A stretch of DNA of 64,000 nt from Amycolatopsis australiensis (GCF_900119165.1 NZ_FPJG01000006.1:7974001-8038000), one strand, 5' to 3'. Shown: positions 33,782-42,619, numbered from the stretch's first letter. Notes: generated by a model not told the origin, from the sequence alone. Made by a program: numbers and translations.

Positions 33782-34890
33782 GCGACGCTCCCTTCGCGCC
33801 CGGCCACGCAGGCACCGGCGACGATCTCGTCTTCGAAGTTCAGCTCCAGCGCGCCTTCCTTCGTCACGAGCAGCTCCAGCAGCTCGGTGACGTTGCGCGC
33901 GTACAGCTCGCTGGCGTGCGAAGGCATTTCGGCGGGCAGGTTCAGCGGAGACGAAATGGTGACGTCGTGCTCCACCACGTCCTCGCCCGGCTTGGTCAGC
34001 TCGCAGTTGCCGCCGGACTCGCCGGCCAGGTCGACCACGACCGACCCGGCGGGCATGCCCTTGACGGCGTCCGCGGTGACCAGGGTCGGCGCCTTGCGGC
34101 CCGGGACGAGCGCCGTGGTGATCACGACGTCGAACTTCGTGATGGCCTCGGTGAGCCGCCGCTGCTGCTCCTCGCGTTCTTCCGGCGTCAGCTCGCGGGC
34201 GTACCCGCCTTCGCCGACGGCTTCGATGCCGAGGTCCAGGAACTGCGCGCCGAGCGACTTCACCTGCTCGCCGACCTCGGGCCGGACGTCGTAGCCCGTG
34301 GTCTGCGCGCCGAGCCGTTTCGCGGTGGCCAGCGCCTGCAGCCCCGCGACGCCGGCGCCGAGCACCAGCACCTTGGCCGGTGGCACGGTGCCGGCCGCGG
34401 TGGTGAGCATCGGGAAGAAGCGCGGGAGCTTCTGCGCCGCCAGCAGCACCGCGCGGTAGCCGCCGATGCTGGCCTGCGACGACAGCGCGTCCATCGCCTG
34501 GGCCCGGGAGATCCGCGGGATCGCTTCCATCGCGAACGCCCGCAGGCCCGCTTCTTCGAGCTTCGCGAGCCCCTCCGGGTTGCCGCGCGGGTCGAGGAAG
34601 CCGACGAGCACGGTGCCCCGCCTCAGCTTCGCGACCTCCGCGGGCGTCGGCGGATTGACCTTCACGACGATCGGGGCGCCCCACGCGTCGCCGAGTTCGG
34701 CGCCCGCCTGGGTGTACGCGTCGTCACTCAGGTGCGCCCCGGCCCCGGCGCCCGGCTCGACCAGGACGCGCAAACCGCGTTGCGCGAGCCGCCCGACCAG
34801 CTTGGGCACCATGGCCACCCGGCGCTCCCCGGGGCGTGACTCGGCCACCACGCCCACGGTGAGCTGCTGACTCTGTTCGCTGTCCGTCAC
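33778..34890 (-). CDS. pntAa: NAD(P) transhydrogenase alpha subunit, NAD-binding part
   Basis: A 370-residue soluble domain I that binds NAD(H). The opening VGVVAESRPGERRVAMVPKLV is typical of PntA and alanine dehydrogenase, and the Rossmann motif is KVLVLGAGVAGLQALATAKRLGA near 170. LTPEEREEQQRRL lies in the usual helical segment. GTG 34890 has AGGAGG a few bases before. It is the first gene of a four-gene operon in which every junction is a 4-bp overlap. Confidence 0.94.
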   Translation of the reverse strand: MTDSEQSQQLTVGVVAESRPGERRVAMVPKLVGRLAQRGLRVLVEPGAGAGAHLSDDAYTQAGAELGDAWGAPIVVKVNPPTPAEVAKLRRGTVLVGFLDPRGNPEGLAKLEEAGLRAFAMEAIPRISRAQAMDALSSQASIGGYRAVLLAAQKLPRFFPMLTTAAGTVPPAKVLVLGAGVAGLQALATAKRLGAQTTGYDVRPEVGEQVKSLGAQFLDLGIEAVGEGGYARELTPEEREEQQRRLTEAITKFDVVITTALVPGRKAPTLVTADAVKGMPAGSVVVDLAGESGGNCELTKPGEDVVEHDVTISSPLNLPAEMPSHASELYARNVTELLELLVTKEGALELNFEDEIVAGACVAGREGSVA

Positions 34891-35012
34891 ACGACCTCCT
34901 CATCGGCGAGGCACGATCCGAGGGTTGTACCACGCCGGACCGACAGTCCCCAGTGACTTGGGTCGCAAGTCTCCCGGTTGCCACGGAAATACGGGCGGTG
35001 TGCGCGAAACGT

Positions 35013-35666
35013 TCAGCTGCTTTTCCAGTGCGGCACGCCGAGCAGGATCAGCCGCAGCCGTTTTTCCGCCGTTCCGGTGATTTTCCCGTCTTCACCTGGG
35101 CGGGCTTCCAGCAGTTCGACAATCGTCGTGAGCATCACGGAAACGATCAAGTCGGCCAGCATGTGCAGGTCTTCGGTGCTCCACGCGCGCAGCGGCGCGA
35201 ACCGGGCGAGGTCGATCGCGAGGTCGCCGGAGAACATCCGCAGCTCGACGCCGATGGCGCGGGCGAGCGGGCCGCCGCCGTAGCGCTCGCGGGTCAGGAA
35301 CCGGAAATGGTCCTCGTTCGCCCGGACGAATTGGTGGACCGTGGCCACCGAGGCGCTGATCATCCCCTGGTAGGTGTCCGGGTCCGTGCGGGCCGAGCGC
35401 ATCATGCCGCGCAGGGTGCGCGTCGCTTCTTCGACGAGCGCGACGCCGAGTTCCTCCATCGACGCGAAGTGCCGGTAGAACGCCGTCGGGACGATGCCGG
35501 CGCCTTTCGCGACCTCGCGCAGCGACAGCGTGGCGAACGGCCGGTCGGCCAGCAGGTCCAAAGCCGTGTCCAGCAGCGCCTGACGCGTGCGCTGCTTGCG
35601 CTCCTGACGGCTCACCGGCTCTTCGGACACGACCTCCAGCGTACGGATGTCCACCGCGTTGCTCAC
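35013..35666 (-). CDS. TetR-family regulator of the desaturase operon
   Basis: A 217-residue regulator. The helix-turn-helix is RQALLDTALDLLADRPFATLSLREVAKGAGIVPTAFYRHFASMEELG at about 28-75. The GIVPTAFYRHF recognition helix and the C-terminal type resemble FabR/DesT-like regulators of unsaturated fatty acid genes. The start is GTG 35666, with GGAGG seven bases upstream. It is divergent from the reductase-desaturase operon and likely binds the repeat at 35727-35743. A role as a sensor of acyl-CoA saturation is inference. Confidence 0.85.
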   Translation of the reverse strand: MSNAVDIRTLEVVSEEPVSRQERKQRTRQALLDTALDLLADRPFATLSLREVAKGAGIVPTAFYRHFASMEELGVALVEEATRTLRGMMRSARTDPDTYQGMISASVATVHQFVRANEDHFRFLTRERYGGGPLARAIGVELRMFSGDLAIDLARFAPLRAWSTEDLHMLADLIVSVMLTTIVELLEARPGEDGKITGTAEKRLRLILLGVPHWKSS

Positions 35667-35726
35667 GTCACATCCTCCGCGTCTCACGTTGACAGGGCGT
35701 CCACTCCTGCAGTGCACTATTGAGTG

Positions 35727-35743
35727 TACAGTCGTTCACTGTA
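35727..35743. promoter_or_regulatory. Candidate TetR operator of the desaturase operon
   Basis: TACAGT (35727-35732) and ACTGTA (35738-35743) form a perfect 6-bp inverted repeat with a 5-bp centre, between tetR and the reductase start at 35758. A separate 8-bp palindrome AGTGCACT sits at 35711-35718. The AT-rich stretch also suits a promoter. Confidence 0.55.
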
Positions 35744-35757
35744 ACCGAGGAGGACCG

Positions 35758-36825
35758 ATGACGGCGCTCATCCCCCGGCGGGTGCGCGGCCTCGCCTCGC
35801 TCGCCGAGGCGCTGCTGACGCCGCACGGGATGGACCGGTACCTCGAGCTCGTCGACCCGATGCTGGTCCGCCGCGAGATCCGCGGGCTGGTCACGGCGGT
35901 GCGCAAGCAGACCGCGGACACCGTCACCCTGACCGTGAAGCCCAGCCGCGCGTGGCCGGGCTTCACCGCCGGTCAGTACGTCCGCCTGCAGGTGGAGATC
36001 GACGGCGTCCGGCGCACGCGCTGCTATTCGCCGTGCGGCTCGCAGTACGACGGCGAGCTGGAGTTCACGGTCAAGGAGCAGGGCCTGGTGTCCGGGCACC
36101 TCAACCGCGCGGTCGACGTCGGGTCGGTGGTCGGTCTGTCCACTCCGGACGGCACGTTCACCCTGCCCGCCACCCGGCCGGACCGGGTGCTGCTGATCGC
36201 GGGCGGCAGCGGCATCACGCCGGTGCTCGCCATGGCCCGCACCCTGGCCGACGAGGGCCACCCCGGCGAAATCGTGTTCGTGCAGTACTCGAACGGGCCG
36301 GCCGACGCGCTGTACCGCGCCGAGCTGGCCGAGCTCGCCGCCCGGCACCCCGGGCTGCGCGTCGTGCACGCCTACACCCACTCCGAGGGCGGGGACCTCC
36401 AGGGGTTCTTCTCGCCCGAGCACCTGTCGCGCGTCGCGCCCTGGTACCGCGAGGCGGAGGCGTTCGTCTGCGGCCCGAAGCCGCTGATGGACGCCGTGCG
36501 CGAGGAGTTGGGTGAACGCGTGCACACCGAAGAGTTCACGCCGCCGGCGCTGACCTTCGACACGGCGGCCGCGGAAGGCCGGGTGCGGTTCCGCCGGAGC
36601 GGGCGCGAGTGCGCCAACTCGGGGAAGCCGTTGCTGGAGCAGGCCGAGGAGGCCGGGCTCTCGCCGGAGCACGGCTGCCGGATGGGCATCTGCTTCTCGT
36701 GCACGCAGCTCAAGACCGCCGGGCGCGTCCGCAACGCGCGCACCGGCGAGGTTTCCGGCGACGAAGACGAAGAAATCCAGCTCTGCATCTCCGTCCCGGT
36801 CGGGGACGTCGAGATCGACGCTTGA
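35758..36825 (+). CDS. Ferredoxin-NADP reductase fused to 2Fe-2S ferredoxin (desaturase electron donor)
   Basis: A 355-residue three-domain protein. The FAD domain (about 40-135) has RCYSPCGS, the NAD(P) domain (about 140-260) has LLIAGGSGITPVLAMA and FVCGPKPLMDAVR, and the C-terminal plant-type ferredoxin binds 2Fe-2S with C307, C312, C315 and C343 (HGCRMGICFSCTQL...LC). Similar proteins, such as the one paired with DesA3 in mycobacteria, feed electrons from NADPH to the acyl-CoA desaturase. GAGGAGG precedes ATG 35758. The desaturase gene follows at 11 bp. Confidence 0.92.
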   Translation: MTALIPRRVRGLASLAEALLTPHGMDRYLELVDPMLVRREIRGLVTAVRKQTADTVTLTVKPSRAWPGFTAGQYVRLQVEIDGVRRTRCYSPCGSQYDGELEFTVKEQGLVSGHLNRAVDVGSVVGLSTPDGTFTLPATRPDRVLLIAGGSGITPVLAMARTLADEGHPGEIVFVQYSNGPADALYRAELAELAARHPGLRVVHAYTHSEGGDLQGFFSPEHLSRVAPWYREAEAFVCGPKPLMDAVREELGERVHTEEFTPPALTFDTAAAEGRVRFRRSGRECANSGKPLLEQAEEAGLSPEHGCRMGICFSCTQLKTAGRVRNARTGEVSGDEDEEIQLCISVPVGDVEIDA

Positions 36826-36836
36826 GGAGGCTTGTC

Positions 36837-37943
36837 ATGACCGGATTGCAGGACCGCCTGACCCCGGAACAGGTCGAGGAGTTCGGCCGCGAGCTCGACG
36901 CGCTGCGCCAGCGGATCGTCGACGACCTGGGCCAGGAGGACGTCGACTACATCCACAACATCATCAAGACCCAGCGTGGCCTGGAGGTCCTCGGGCGGGC
37001 GCTGCTGTTCGCCGGGTTCTTCCCGCCGGCGTGGCTCGCCGGCGTCGGCGCGCTGTCGGTGGCCAAGATCCTCGACAACATGGAGATCGGCCACAACGTC
37101 ATGCACGGCCAGTACGACTGGACGCGCGACCCGGCGCTGAGCTCGCAGCGGTTCGAGTGGGACACGGTGGCGCCGGCGGAGAACTGGCGGCACTCGCACA
37201 ACTACATCCACCACACGTACACGAACATCGTCGACAAGGACCGCGACGTCGGCTACGGCATCCTGCGGATGGACACCGCCCAGAAGTGGCACCCGTACTA
37301 CCTGGGCAACCCGGTGTACGCGTCGCTGCTGGCGATCTTCTTCCAGTGGGGCGTGATGCTGCACGACCTCGAGGTCGAGAACGTCGTCAAGGGTTCCCGC
37401 AGCTGGGCCGACAACGTCCCGGTGCTGCGCCGCATCGTGCGGAAGGCGTCCCGGCAGATCGGCAAGGACTACGTCCTGTTCCCGCTGCTGACCGGCCCGC
37501 TGGCGCCGCTGACGTTCCTCGGCAACGCGACGGCGAACCTGACCCGCAACCTGTGGGCGTTCGCGATCATCTTCTGCGGCCACTTCCCGGCGGACGTCGA
37601 GAGCTTCACCGAGGAGGAGACGGCCTCGGAGACGCGCGGCCAGTGGTACCTGCGCCAGATCCTCGGCTCGGCGAACATCACCGGCGGCCCGCTGTTCCAC
37701 ATCATGAGCGGCAACCTGTCCCACCAGATCGAGCACCACCTGTTCCCGGACATCCCGGCGCGCCGCTACCCGGAGATCGCCGCGGAGGTGCGCGCGATCT
37801 GCGAGAAGTACGGGCTGCCCTACCACACGGGGCCGCTGCGCAAGCAGCTCTGGTCGGTGGCGAAGAAGATCGTGAAGCTGGCGCTCCCTTCGTCGCCCTC
37901 CCCGGCTACCGTGGAACCCGACCGGCAGCTCCGAGCAGCGTGA
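36837..37943 (+). CDS. Membrane fatty acid (acyl-CoA) desaturase
   Basis: A 368-residue di-iron desaturase. The three His boxes are HNVMH (86-90), HSHNYIHH (119-126) and HQIEHH (296-301), the last matching front-end/DesA3-type enzymes. Hydrophobic segments near 52-78, 158-178 and 212-250 place it in the cytoplasmic membrane. It introduces a double bond, most likely delta-9 in stearoyl-CoA, using electrons from the reductase encoded upstream. The start ATG 36837 follows GAGGAGG. Confidence 0.92.
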   Translation: MTGLQDRLTPEQVEEFGRELDALRQRIVDDLGQEDVDYIHNIIKTQRGLEVLGRALLFAGFFPPAWLAGVGALSVAKILDNMEIGHNVMHGQYDWTRDPALSSQRFEWDTVAPAENWRHSHNYIHHTYTNIVDKDRDVGYGILRMDTAQKWHPYYLGNPVYASLLAIFFQWGVMLHDLEVENVVKGSRSWADNVPVLRRIVRKASRQIGKDYVLFPLLTGPLAPLTFLGNATANLTRNLWAFAIIFCGHFPADVESFTEEETASETRGQWYLRQILGSANITGGPLFHIMSGNLSHQIEHHLFPDIPARRYPEIAAEVRAICEKYGLPYHTGPLRKQLWSVAKKIVKLALPSSPSPATVEPDRQLRAA

Positions 37944-37950
37944 GGGTGAC

Positions 37951-38151
37951 ATGGTGGGCCAGTTCGAACGGGAGAAGGACACCCTGCAGGTGATCACCGA
38001 ATCAGCCGCGACGCACGTCGGCAACATCGTCTCGATCATCACGGGCGCGATCCGCGACGTGGCCAGGGAGACAGGCGACTGGCTCACCGACGTCATCGAG
38101 ATGCGCGAGGCCGCGCAGCGGGCCCGGGAGGATGATCCGGACACGCCGTGA
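37951..38151 (+). CDS. Small protein downstream of the desaturase
   Basis: A 66-residue protein, 7 bp after the desaturase stop, with GAGGG before its ATG, so it is probably the third gene of the operon. The sequence (residues 10-50, TLQVITESAATHVGNIVSIITGAIRDVARETGDWLTDVIEM) can form one long amphipathic helix with moderate hydrophobicity, followed by an acidic tail (REDDPDTP). No family recognised. It might associate with the desaturase or with the membrane surface. Confidence 0.65.
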   Translation: MVGQFEREKDTLQVITESAATHVGNIVSIITGAIRDVARETGDWLTDVIEMREAAQRAREDDPDTP

Positions 38152-38659
38152 ATGCCGCATCCACCGACCTCGTGTCCGTGGTGTGGCGTTCGCGGGCTGC
38201 AGGCGCCGGAATTGTCGGTGCCCGCCGGTAGCGTGGAAGACGGGGGGCGCCCCCGCGGGCCGGGGGTGAGCGAGGCCGCCGGGGTAAGCGAGGCCGCCGG
38301 GGTAAGCGAGGCCGGGGTAAGCGAGGCCGCCGGGGCGGGTCTGGTGACCCGGCCCGGGCGAGCTGGAGCCGGGTGGGCTCGGGCCAGATGACCCCGGAGC
38401 CGTGGTTGCCGGGCCAGGACCGGTCGGGCCGGGTCGGCAGGCCGGGCCGGGTCGGCAGGCCGGGGCCGGGTCGGCAGGCCGGGGCCGGGTCGGCAGGCCG
38501 GGGCCGGGTCGGCAGGCCGGGGCCGGGCAAGCAGCAGAGCCGGGGAGCAAGCCGGGCCGGTTGTCCCTGAGCCGTCGTTCCCAGAGCCGTGGTTCCCCGG
38601 GCCGCAGTAGGGGGAAAACCGGATGGGCAACCCCTCCGCCCCGGGGCAACACTGGCACG
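38152..38659. repeat. Gene-free stretch with two short tandem arrays
   Basis: About 510 bases, no supported gene. 38266-38334 has four copies of an 18-bp unit, GTAAGCGAGGCCGCCGGG; copy 1 has GTGAGC and copy 3 lacks three bases. 38431-38525 has five copies of a unit built on GGGTCGGCAGGCC with periods of 18, 19, 19 and 19 bp. Between and after them are single copies of GAGCCGTGGTT words (about 38398 and 38595). Repeats are adjacent without unique spacers. Confidence 0.8.
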
Positions 38660-39925
38660 GTGACCAGCCTCGACCTGCCTCCCCACCCCCTGCGCCGCGT
38701 CTTCGGGCCGCTGGCCTCCCGGGACTTCTGGGCCGAGTACCTCTGGCTCTGGCTCTCCGCCCCACTGACCATGTTCGCGCTGCTCACCTTCCTCGCCCTT
38801 CTCGCGGCCGGCCTGTGGCTGACGCCCGTCCTGCTCGGCTTTCTCGTGCTCGCCGGCGCCTTCCTCTACGCCCGCGGGCTCGGCGCTGCTCACCGCGGCC
38901 TCGCGAAGAAGCTGCTCGGCGTCAGCGTCCCCGCTCCCCGGCGGCCCGAGCTGAAGCCCGGGCTGTGGGCCTGGGTCAAGGCCCGCGTCGGCGACCCCGC
39001 CGGCTGGCGCACCGCCGGCTACCTCGTGGTCCGGCTCCCGCTCACCTTCGCCGGGCTGTGCACCGTCATCTTCGGAAGCCTCTACGGCCTCGCCGCGACG
39101 AGCTACTCCTTGCTCTGGTTCACGCTCGACGACCGGCGGCTGCCCGTCTTGGGCCTCTACGCGGCCCACTGGCCCGGCGCGCTCGCCTGGTCGGCGACGG
39201 GCCTTCTGGCGCTCGTGGTGCTCCCGCGGGTGGTGCACGCCTTCGTCGCGCTCGACCGGCTGCTCGTCGTCGGGCTGCTGGGCACGCGCGTGCTCTCCGA
39301 ACGCGTCCGCGACCTGGAAGCCAGCCGCGCGACGGCGGTCGAGGACGCCGCCCTGCGGCTGCGGCGCATCGAACGCGACCTGCACGACGGCGCGCAGGCC
39401 CAGCTCGTCGCGCTGACCATGAAGCTGGGCCTGGCCAAGGAAGAGCTCGCCGGTCATGGCCTCCCGCAGGTCGAACACCTCGTCACGGCCGCCCACGCGA
39501 ACGCGAAGCAGGCCCTCGTCGAGCTGCGCGACCTCGCTCGCGGCATCCACCCCGCCGCCCTCGACGCGGGCCTCGACGTCGCCCTCGCCACCCTCGTCGC
39601 CACATCCGGGATCGACGCGCGCGTCTTCGCCGACCTGTCGCGCCGGCCGCCGCCGTCGCTGGAGACGATCGTCTACTTCAGCGCGGCCGAGCTGCTCACG
39701 AACGCCGCGAAACACGGCGGGACCACGCTGGTCGAGGTCACCGAGGAGCACGACGTCCTGTGGCTGCGCGTGCGCGACCACGGGCCGGGTGGCGCCCGGG
39801 TCGTGCCGGGAGGCGGCCTGGCCGGGGTCGCCGAGCGGCTGCGGACGGTCGACGGCGAGCTGGCCGTCGTGAGCCCGCCGGGCGGTCCGACCGAAGTGAC
39901 CGCGCGGGTGCCGCTGCCCCGCTAG
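38660..39925 (+). CDS. Sensor histidine kinase (NarL-type partner)
   Basis: A 421-residue HisKA_3-class kinase. Four or more helices lie in residues 28-205 (a DUF-like sensor with two hydrophobic pairs at 34-72 and 120-200), then the phosphoacceptor His242 in RRIERDLHDGAQAQLVALTMKLG and the ATP domain N-box AAELLTNAAKHGG (N348) and G-box GGGLAGVAERL. There is no large external loop, so it probably senses membrane state, a common trait of small actinobacterial kinases. GTG 38660. The partner response regulator starts 9 bp downstream. Confidence 0.9.
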   Translation: MTSLDLPPHPLRRVFGPLASRDFWAEYLWLWLSAPLTMFALLTFLALLAAGLWLTPVLLGFLVLAGAFLYARGLGAAHRGLAKKLLGVSVPAPRRPELKPGLWAWVKARVGDPAGWRTAGYLVVRLPLTFAGLCTVIFGSLYGLAATSYSLLWFTLDDRRLPVLGLYAAHWPGALAWSATGLLALVVLPRVVHAFVALDRLLVVGLLGTRVLSERVRDLEASRATAVEDAALRLRRIERDLHDGAQAQLVALTMKLGLAKEELAGHGLPQVEHLVTAAHANAKQALVELRDLARGIHPAALDAGLDVALATLVATSGIDARVFADLSRRPPPSLETIVYFSAAELLTNAAKHGGTTLVEVTEEHDVLWLRVRDHGPGGARVVPGGGLAGVAERLRTVDGELAVVSPPGGPTEVTARVPLPR

Positions 39926-39934
39926 GGTCGCGGC

Positions 39935-40579
39935 ATGCGGATCGTCATCGCGGAGGACTCCACCATCCTGCGCCAGGGCCTGGTCGAGCTGCTGACCTTC
40001 CGCGGCCACGAGGTCGTCGCCGCGGTGAAGGACGCCGGCGCGCTGCGGGACGCGGTCGGCACCCTCGACCCCGATGTGTCCATTGTGGACATCCGGATGC
40101 CGCCGACGCACACCGACGAAGGCCTGCGCGCGGCGATCGCGCTGCGTCGCGAGGTGCCCGGATGCGCCCTCCTGCTGTTCTCCCAGTACGTCGAAACGAA
40201 GTACGCCGCCCAGCTGCTCGCCGACCGCGCGGGCGGCGTCGGCTACCTGCTCAAGGACCGCGTCGCCGAGGTGTCGGACTTCCTCGACGCGCTGCGCCGC
40301 GTCGCCGACGGCGAGACCGTGCTCGATCCCGAAGTCGTCAGCCAGCTGTTCTCGGCGACGCGCCAGACCGACGCGCTCGGCGGGCTCACCCCGCGTGAGC
40401 GCGAAGTCCTCGGGCTGATGGCGGAAGGCCGGTCGAACTCCGCGATCGCCGCGAAGCTGTTCCTCTCGGCCGGCTCGGTCGAGAAGTACGTGACGTCGAT
40501 CTTCGGCAAGCTCGGCCTGCCACCGTCCGAAGAGGACAATCGGCGGGTGCTGGCCGTGTTGCGCTACCTGGATTCCTGA
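39935..40579 (+). CDS. LuxR/NarL-family response regulator
   Basis: A 214-residue regulator. The receiver domain has acidic residues E7-D8, phosphoacceptor Asp52 (SIVDIRMPP) and Lys near 107 (LLKDR). The C-terminal LuxR-type helix-turn-helix is LTPREREVLGLMAEGRSNSAIAAKLFLSAGSVEKYVTSIFGKLGL (about 148-192). It is paired with the kinase upstream. Targets are unknown; the nearest downstream genes are convergent, so it probably acts elsewhere or on its own promoter. Confidence 0.92.
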   Translation: MRIVIAEDSTILRQGLVELLTFRGHEVVAAVKDAGALRDAVGTLDPDVSIVDIRMPPTHTDEGLRAAIALRREVPGCALLLFSQYVETKYAAQLLADRAGGVGYLLKDRVAEVSDFLDALRRVADGETVLDPEVVSQLFSATRQTDALGGLTPREREVLGLMAEGRSNSAIAAKLFLSAGSVEKYVTSIFGKLGLPPSEEDNRRVLAVLRYLDS

Positions 40580-41223
40580 GCCAGCAGGCCGTCGACGAGC
40601 GCGCGCAGTCCCGCCTGGTAGGTGTCGCGGGCGGTCAGCTCCGGCCAGCGGTCCCCGACCGCGGCCAGGCTCGGGAACCGCGTGGGGTCGAGATCGGCGA
40701 AGACCGCGTCGCGATAGCGGGGACGCTCCTGCGCGGCCCGGCGCCCGGAGCGAGCGCGGACCACGATTTCGCCGACCGTGAAGTACCAGACGCCGCGGTA
40801 GAGGCCGACCGCCCGCTCCGGCGTGCACCCGCAGGCGATGGCGCCGCCGACGATGGCCTCGACCATCCACAGCGCCGATTCGCCGAGCAGGTCGTCGGCC
40901 GTCAGGACCTCCACCGCCTGCGGCCACGCGGCCAGCGAGTCGTGCATGACGGTCGCCGCGGCGACGATGCGCTGGCGCGGATCCGGTGGCAGCTCGGGCC
41001 GCGGCAGCTGCTCGGCGTAGTGCTCGAGCAGCTGGATGAGCAGGTCGTCCTTGTCGCGCACGTGGTGGTACAGCGTCGTCGCGCCGACGCCCAGCTCCGC
41101 GGCCAGGCGGCGGATCGTCAGCTTCTCCCAGCCGTCGCGGTCGAGGATGGCCCGCGCCGCTTCCAGGATCTCCGGGCGGGACGTCGTCGGCGGCCGTCCG
41201 ATGCGGCCGGCGGGTCGTGGCAT
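40564..41223 (-). CDS. TetR-family regulator of the MFS gene
   Basis: A 219-residue repressor. The helix-turn-helix is WEKLTIRRLAAELGVGATTLYHHVRDKDDLLIQLLEHYAEQL near 32-73, of the TetR class that controls drug exporters (GATTLYHHVRDK). It is divergent from an MFS transporter; a GAACATGTTC palindrome lies between. The 3' end overlaps the response regulator by 16 bp, convergently. The inducer is unknown, probably a drug. Confidence 0.87.
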   Translation of the reverse strand: MPRPAGRIGRPPTTSRPEILEAARAILDRDGWEKLTIRRLAAELGVGATTLYHHVRDKDDLLIQLLEHYAEQLPRPELPPDPRQRIVAAATVMHDSLAAWPQAVEVLTADDLLGESALWMVEAIVGGAIACGCTPERAVGLYRGVWYFTVGEIVVRARSGRRAAQERPRYRDAVFADLDPTRFPSLAAVGDRWPELTARDTYQAGLRALVDGLLAQESR

Positions 41224-41279
41224 GCCCCCATCATGCCCGCAAGCCGGTCGACACCCGCGGGCCGCCGGTGCTACTTTCG

Positions 41280-41289
41280 GAACATGTTC
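41280..41289. promoter_or_regulatory. Palindrome between tetR and the MFS gene
   Basis: GAACATGTTC is a perfect 10-bp palindrome within TTTCGGAACATGTTCGAAAAC, an AT-rich island 57 bp from the tetR start and 114 bp from the MFS start. A TetR operator or promoter element is plausible. The ATG inside it (41284) opens a frame that continues into the MFS gene, but I do not favour it as the start. Confidence 0.4.
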
Positions 41290-41403
41290 GAAAACTATGA
41301 CCTGTTCAGGCCAACCCGGAAAACGCCGCATCAGAGGGCACGCACTGTCCGGCGGCCCGCTCTCGATCACGTCCGCCGGCACCGGACACGAAACGGCCGT
41401 GGC

Positions 41404-42609
41404 ATGAGACGGCCGGTCCTCGTCGTCTGCCTGGCCGTGTCCGGCCTGATGGCGGGCCAGCAGATGCTCAACCCGATCCTGCCGCCGCTCGCGCGCGAGT
41501 TCGGCTTCAGTGAGTTCGCGCTGGGCTCGGTGTGGGCGGTCGGCGGCGCGGGTGTCGTGCTGGTCAGCCCGTTCTGGGGCCGCCGGAGCGCGACGTGGGG
41601 CCATCGGCCGGTCCTGCTGGTGTCGCTGGGCGGCGCCATGGCCGGCCTGCTCGCGTTCGCCGTCTTCGCCCAGCTCGGGCTGTCCGGAGCCCTGGCCGTG
41701 CCGGTGCTGTTCACGGGCGTTCTGCTCGCCCGCGGCGTCTTGTTCGGCCTCGCTTGGGCCGCGACGCCGGTGACCGCGCAGTCCTACATCGCCGACGTGA
41801 CCGACGGCCCGGCCGAGCGCGTCCGCGGGATGGCGATGTTCGGTGCCGCCCAGGGCCTCGCGCTGGCCGTCGGTCCGGCGCTCGGCGGCCTCCTGAGCCT
41901 CACCGGGAACCTGCTGGTCCCGATCTACGCGGCACCGGTGATCCTGGCCGTGATCGCCGCGGTCATCGCCTTCGCGCTGCCGAAGCCGCCGAAACGGACC
42001 GCCGTCGTCACGGCGGAAGTCAGCCCGTTCGACCGGCGCCTGTGGCCGTTCCTGGCCATCGGCCTCGGCCTCTACCTCGCGCTCGCGATCGTGCTCATGA
42101 CCGTCGGCTTCCTGGTGCAGGACCGGCTCGGGCTGGCCACGGCGGAAACCGGCCGCGTCACGAGCCTGGTCATGCTGGCCGGCGCCGGGATGATCACCCT
42201 GGTCCAGATCGTGGCCGTCCCGCGGCTGAACTGGGCGCCGCTGCGGCTGATCCGCGTGGGCGCGGTGGTGATGACCGGCGGGATGCTGGTGGTCGCCGCC
42301 GGCACCAGCGGGGTCCTGCTCGGTGCGGGCGTGGCCGTGCTCGGCGCCGGGATGGGGTTCGCGACACCGGGGTTCATGTCCGCGCCGACGCTGCTCGCCA
42401 CGCGCGAGGAGCAGGGCGCCGTCGCCGGGCTCATGGGGTCGAGCAGCGCGCTGGCGTTCATGGGTGGCCCGCTGGTGGGGACCGGGCTGTACGAGATCTC
42501 GCCCGTCGTGCCGTACGTCGCCGGCGCGGTGCTGCTGGCCGGCCTGACGGCGTTCGCGTTCACCGGCGTCCCGGGCGCCGAGCCCGCGAAGGAGCCCGTG
42601 GCTCCCTAG
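41404..42609 (+). CDS. MFS transporter (12 helices)
   Basis: A 401-residue transporter. Twelve hydrophobic segments begin at VLVVCLAVSGLMAGQQM. Motif A is degenerate: GRRSATWGHRPVLL between helices 2 and 3. It acts in the cytoplasmic membrane, probably as a drug exporter, under the divergent TetR regulator. The start is set at ATG 41404, where the transporter sequence begins; no ribosome site is clear, so an upstream ATG at 41284 with an extra 40 basic residues cannot be excluded. Confidence 0.85.
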   Translation: MRRPVLVVCLAVSGLMAGQQMLNPILPPLAREFGFSEFALGSVWAVGGAGVVLVSPFWGRRSATWGHRPVLLVSLGGAMAGLLAFAVFAQLGLSGALAVPVLFTGVLLARGVLFGLAWAATPVTAQSYIADVTDGPAERVRGMAMFGAAQGLALAVGPALGGLLSLTGNLLVPIYAAPVILAVIAAVIAFALPKPPKRTAVVTAEVSPFDRRLWPFLAIGLGLYLALAIVLMTVGFLVQDRLGLATAETGRVTSLVMLAGAGMITLVQIVAVPRLNWAPLRLIRVGAVVMTGGMLVVAAGTSGVLLGAGVAVLGAGMGFATPGFMSAPTLLATREEQGAVAGLMGSSSALAFMGGPLVGTGLYEISPVVPYVAGAVLLAGLTAFAFTGVPGAEPAKEPVAP

Positions 42610-42619
42610 GCTGGAGCGC

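Noticed and set aside
38431..38525. Tandem array considered as a CRISPR
   Set aside because: Units of 18-19 bp follow each other with no unique spacers and no cas genes are present in the window.
41284..41403. Forty extra residues at the start of the MFS transporter
   Set aside because: The extension is basic and unlike transporter N-termini and starts inside a palindromic regulatory site.
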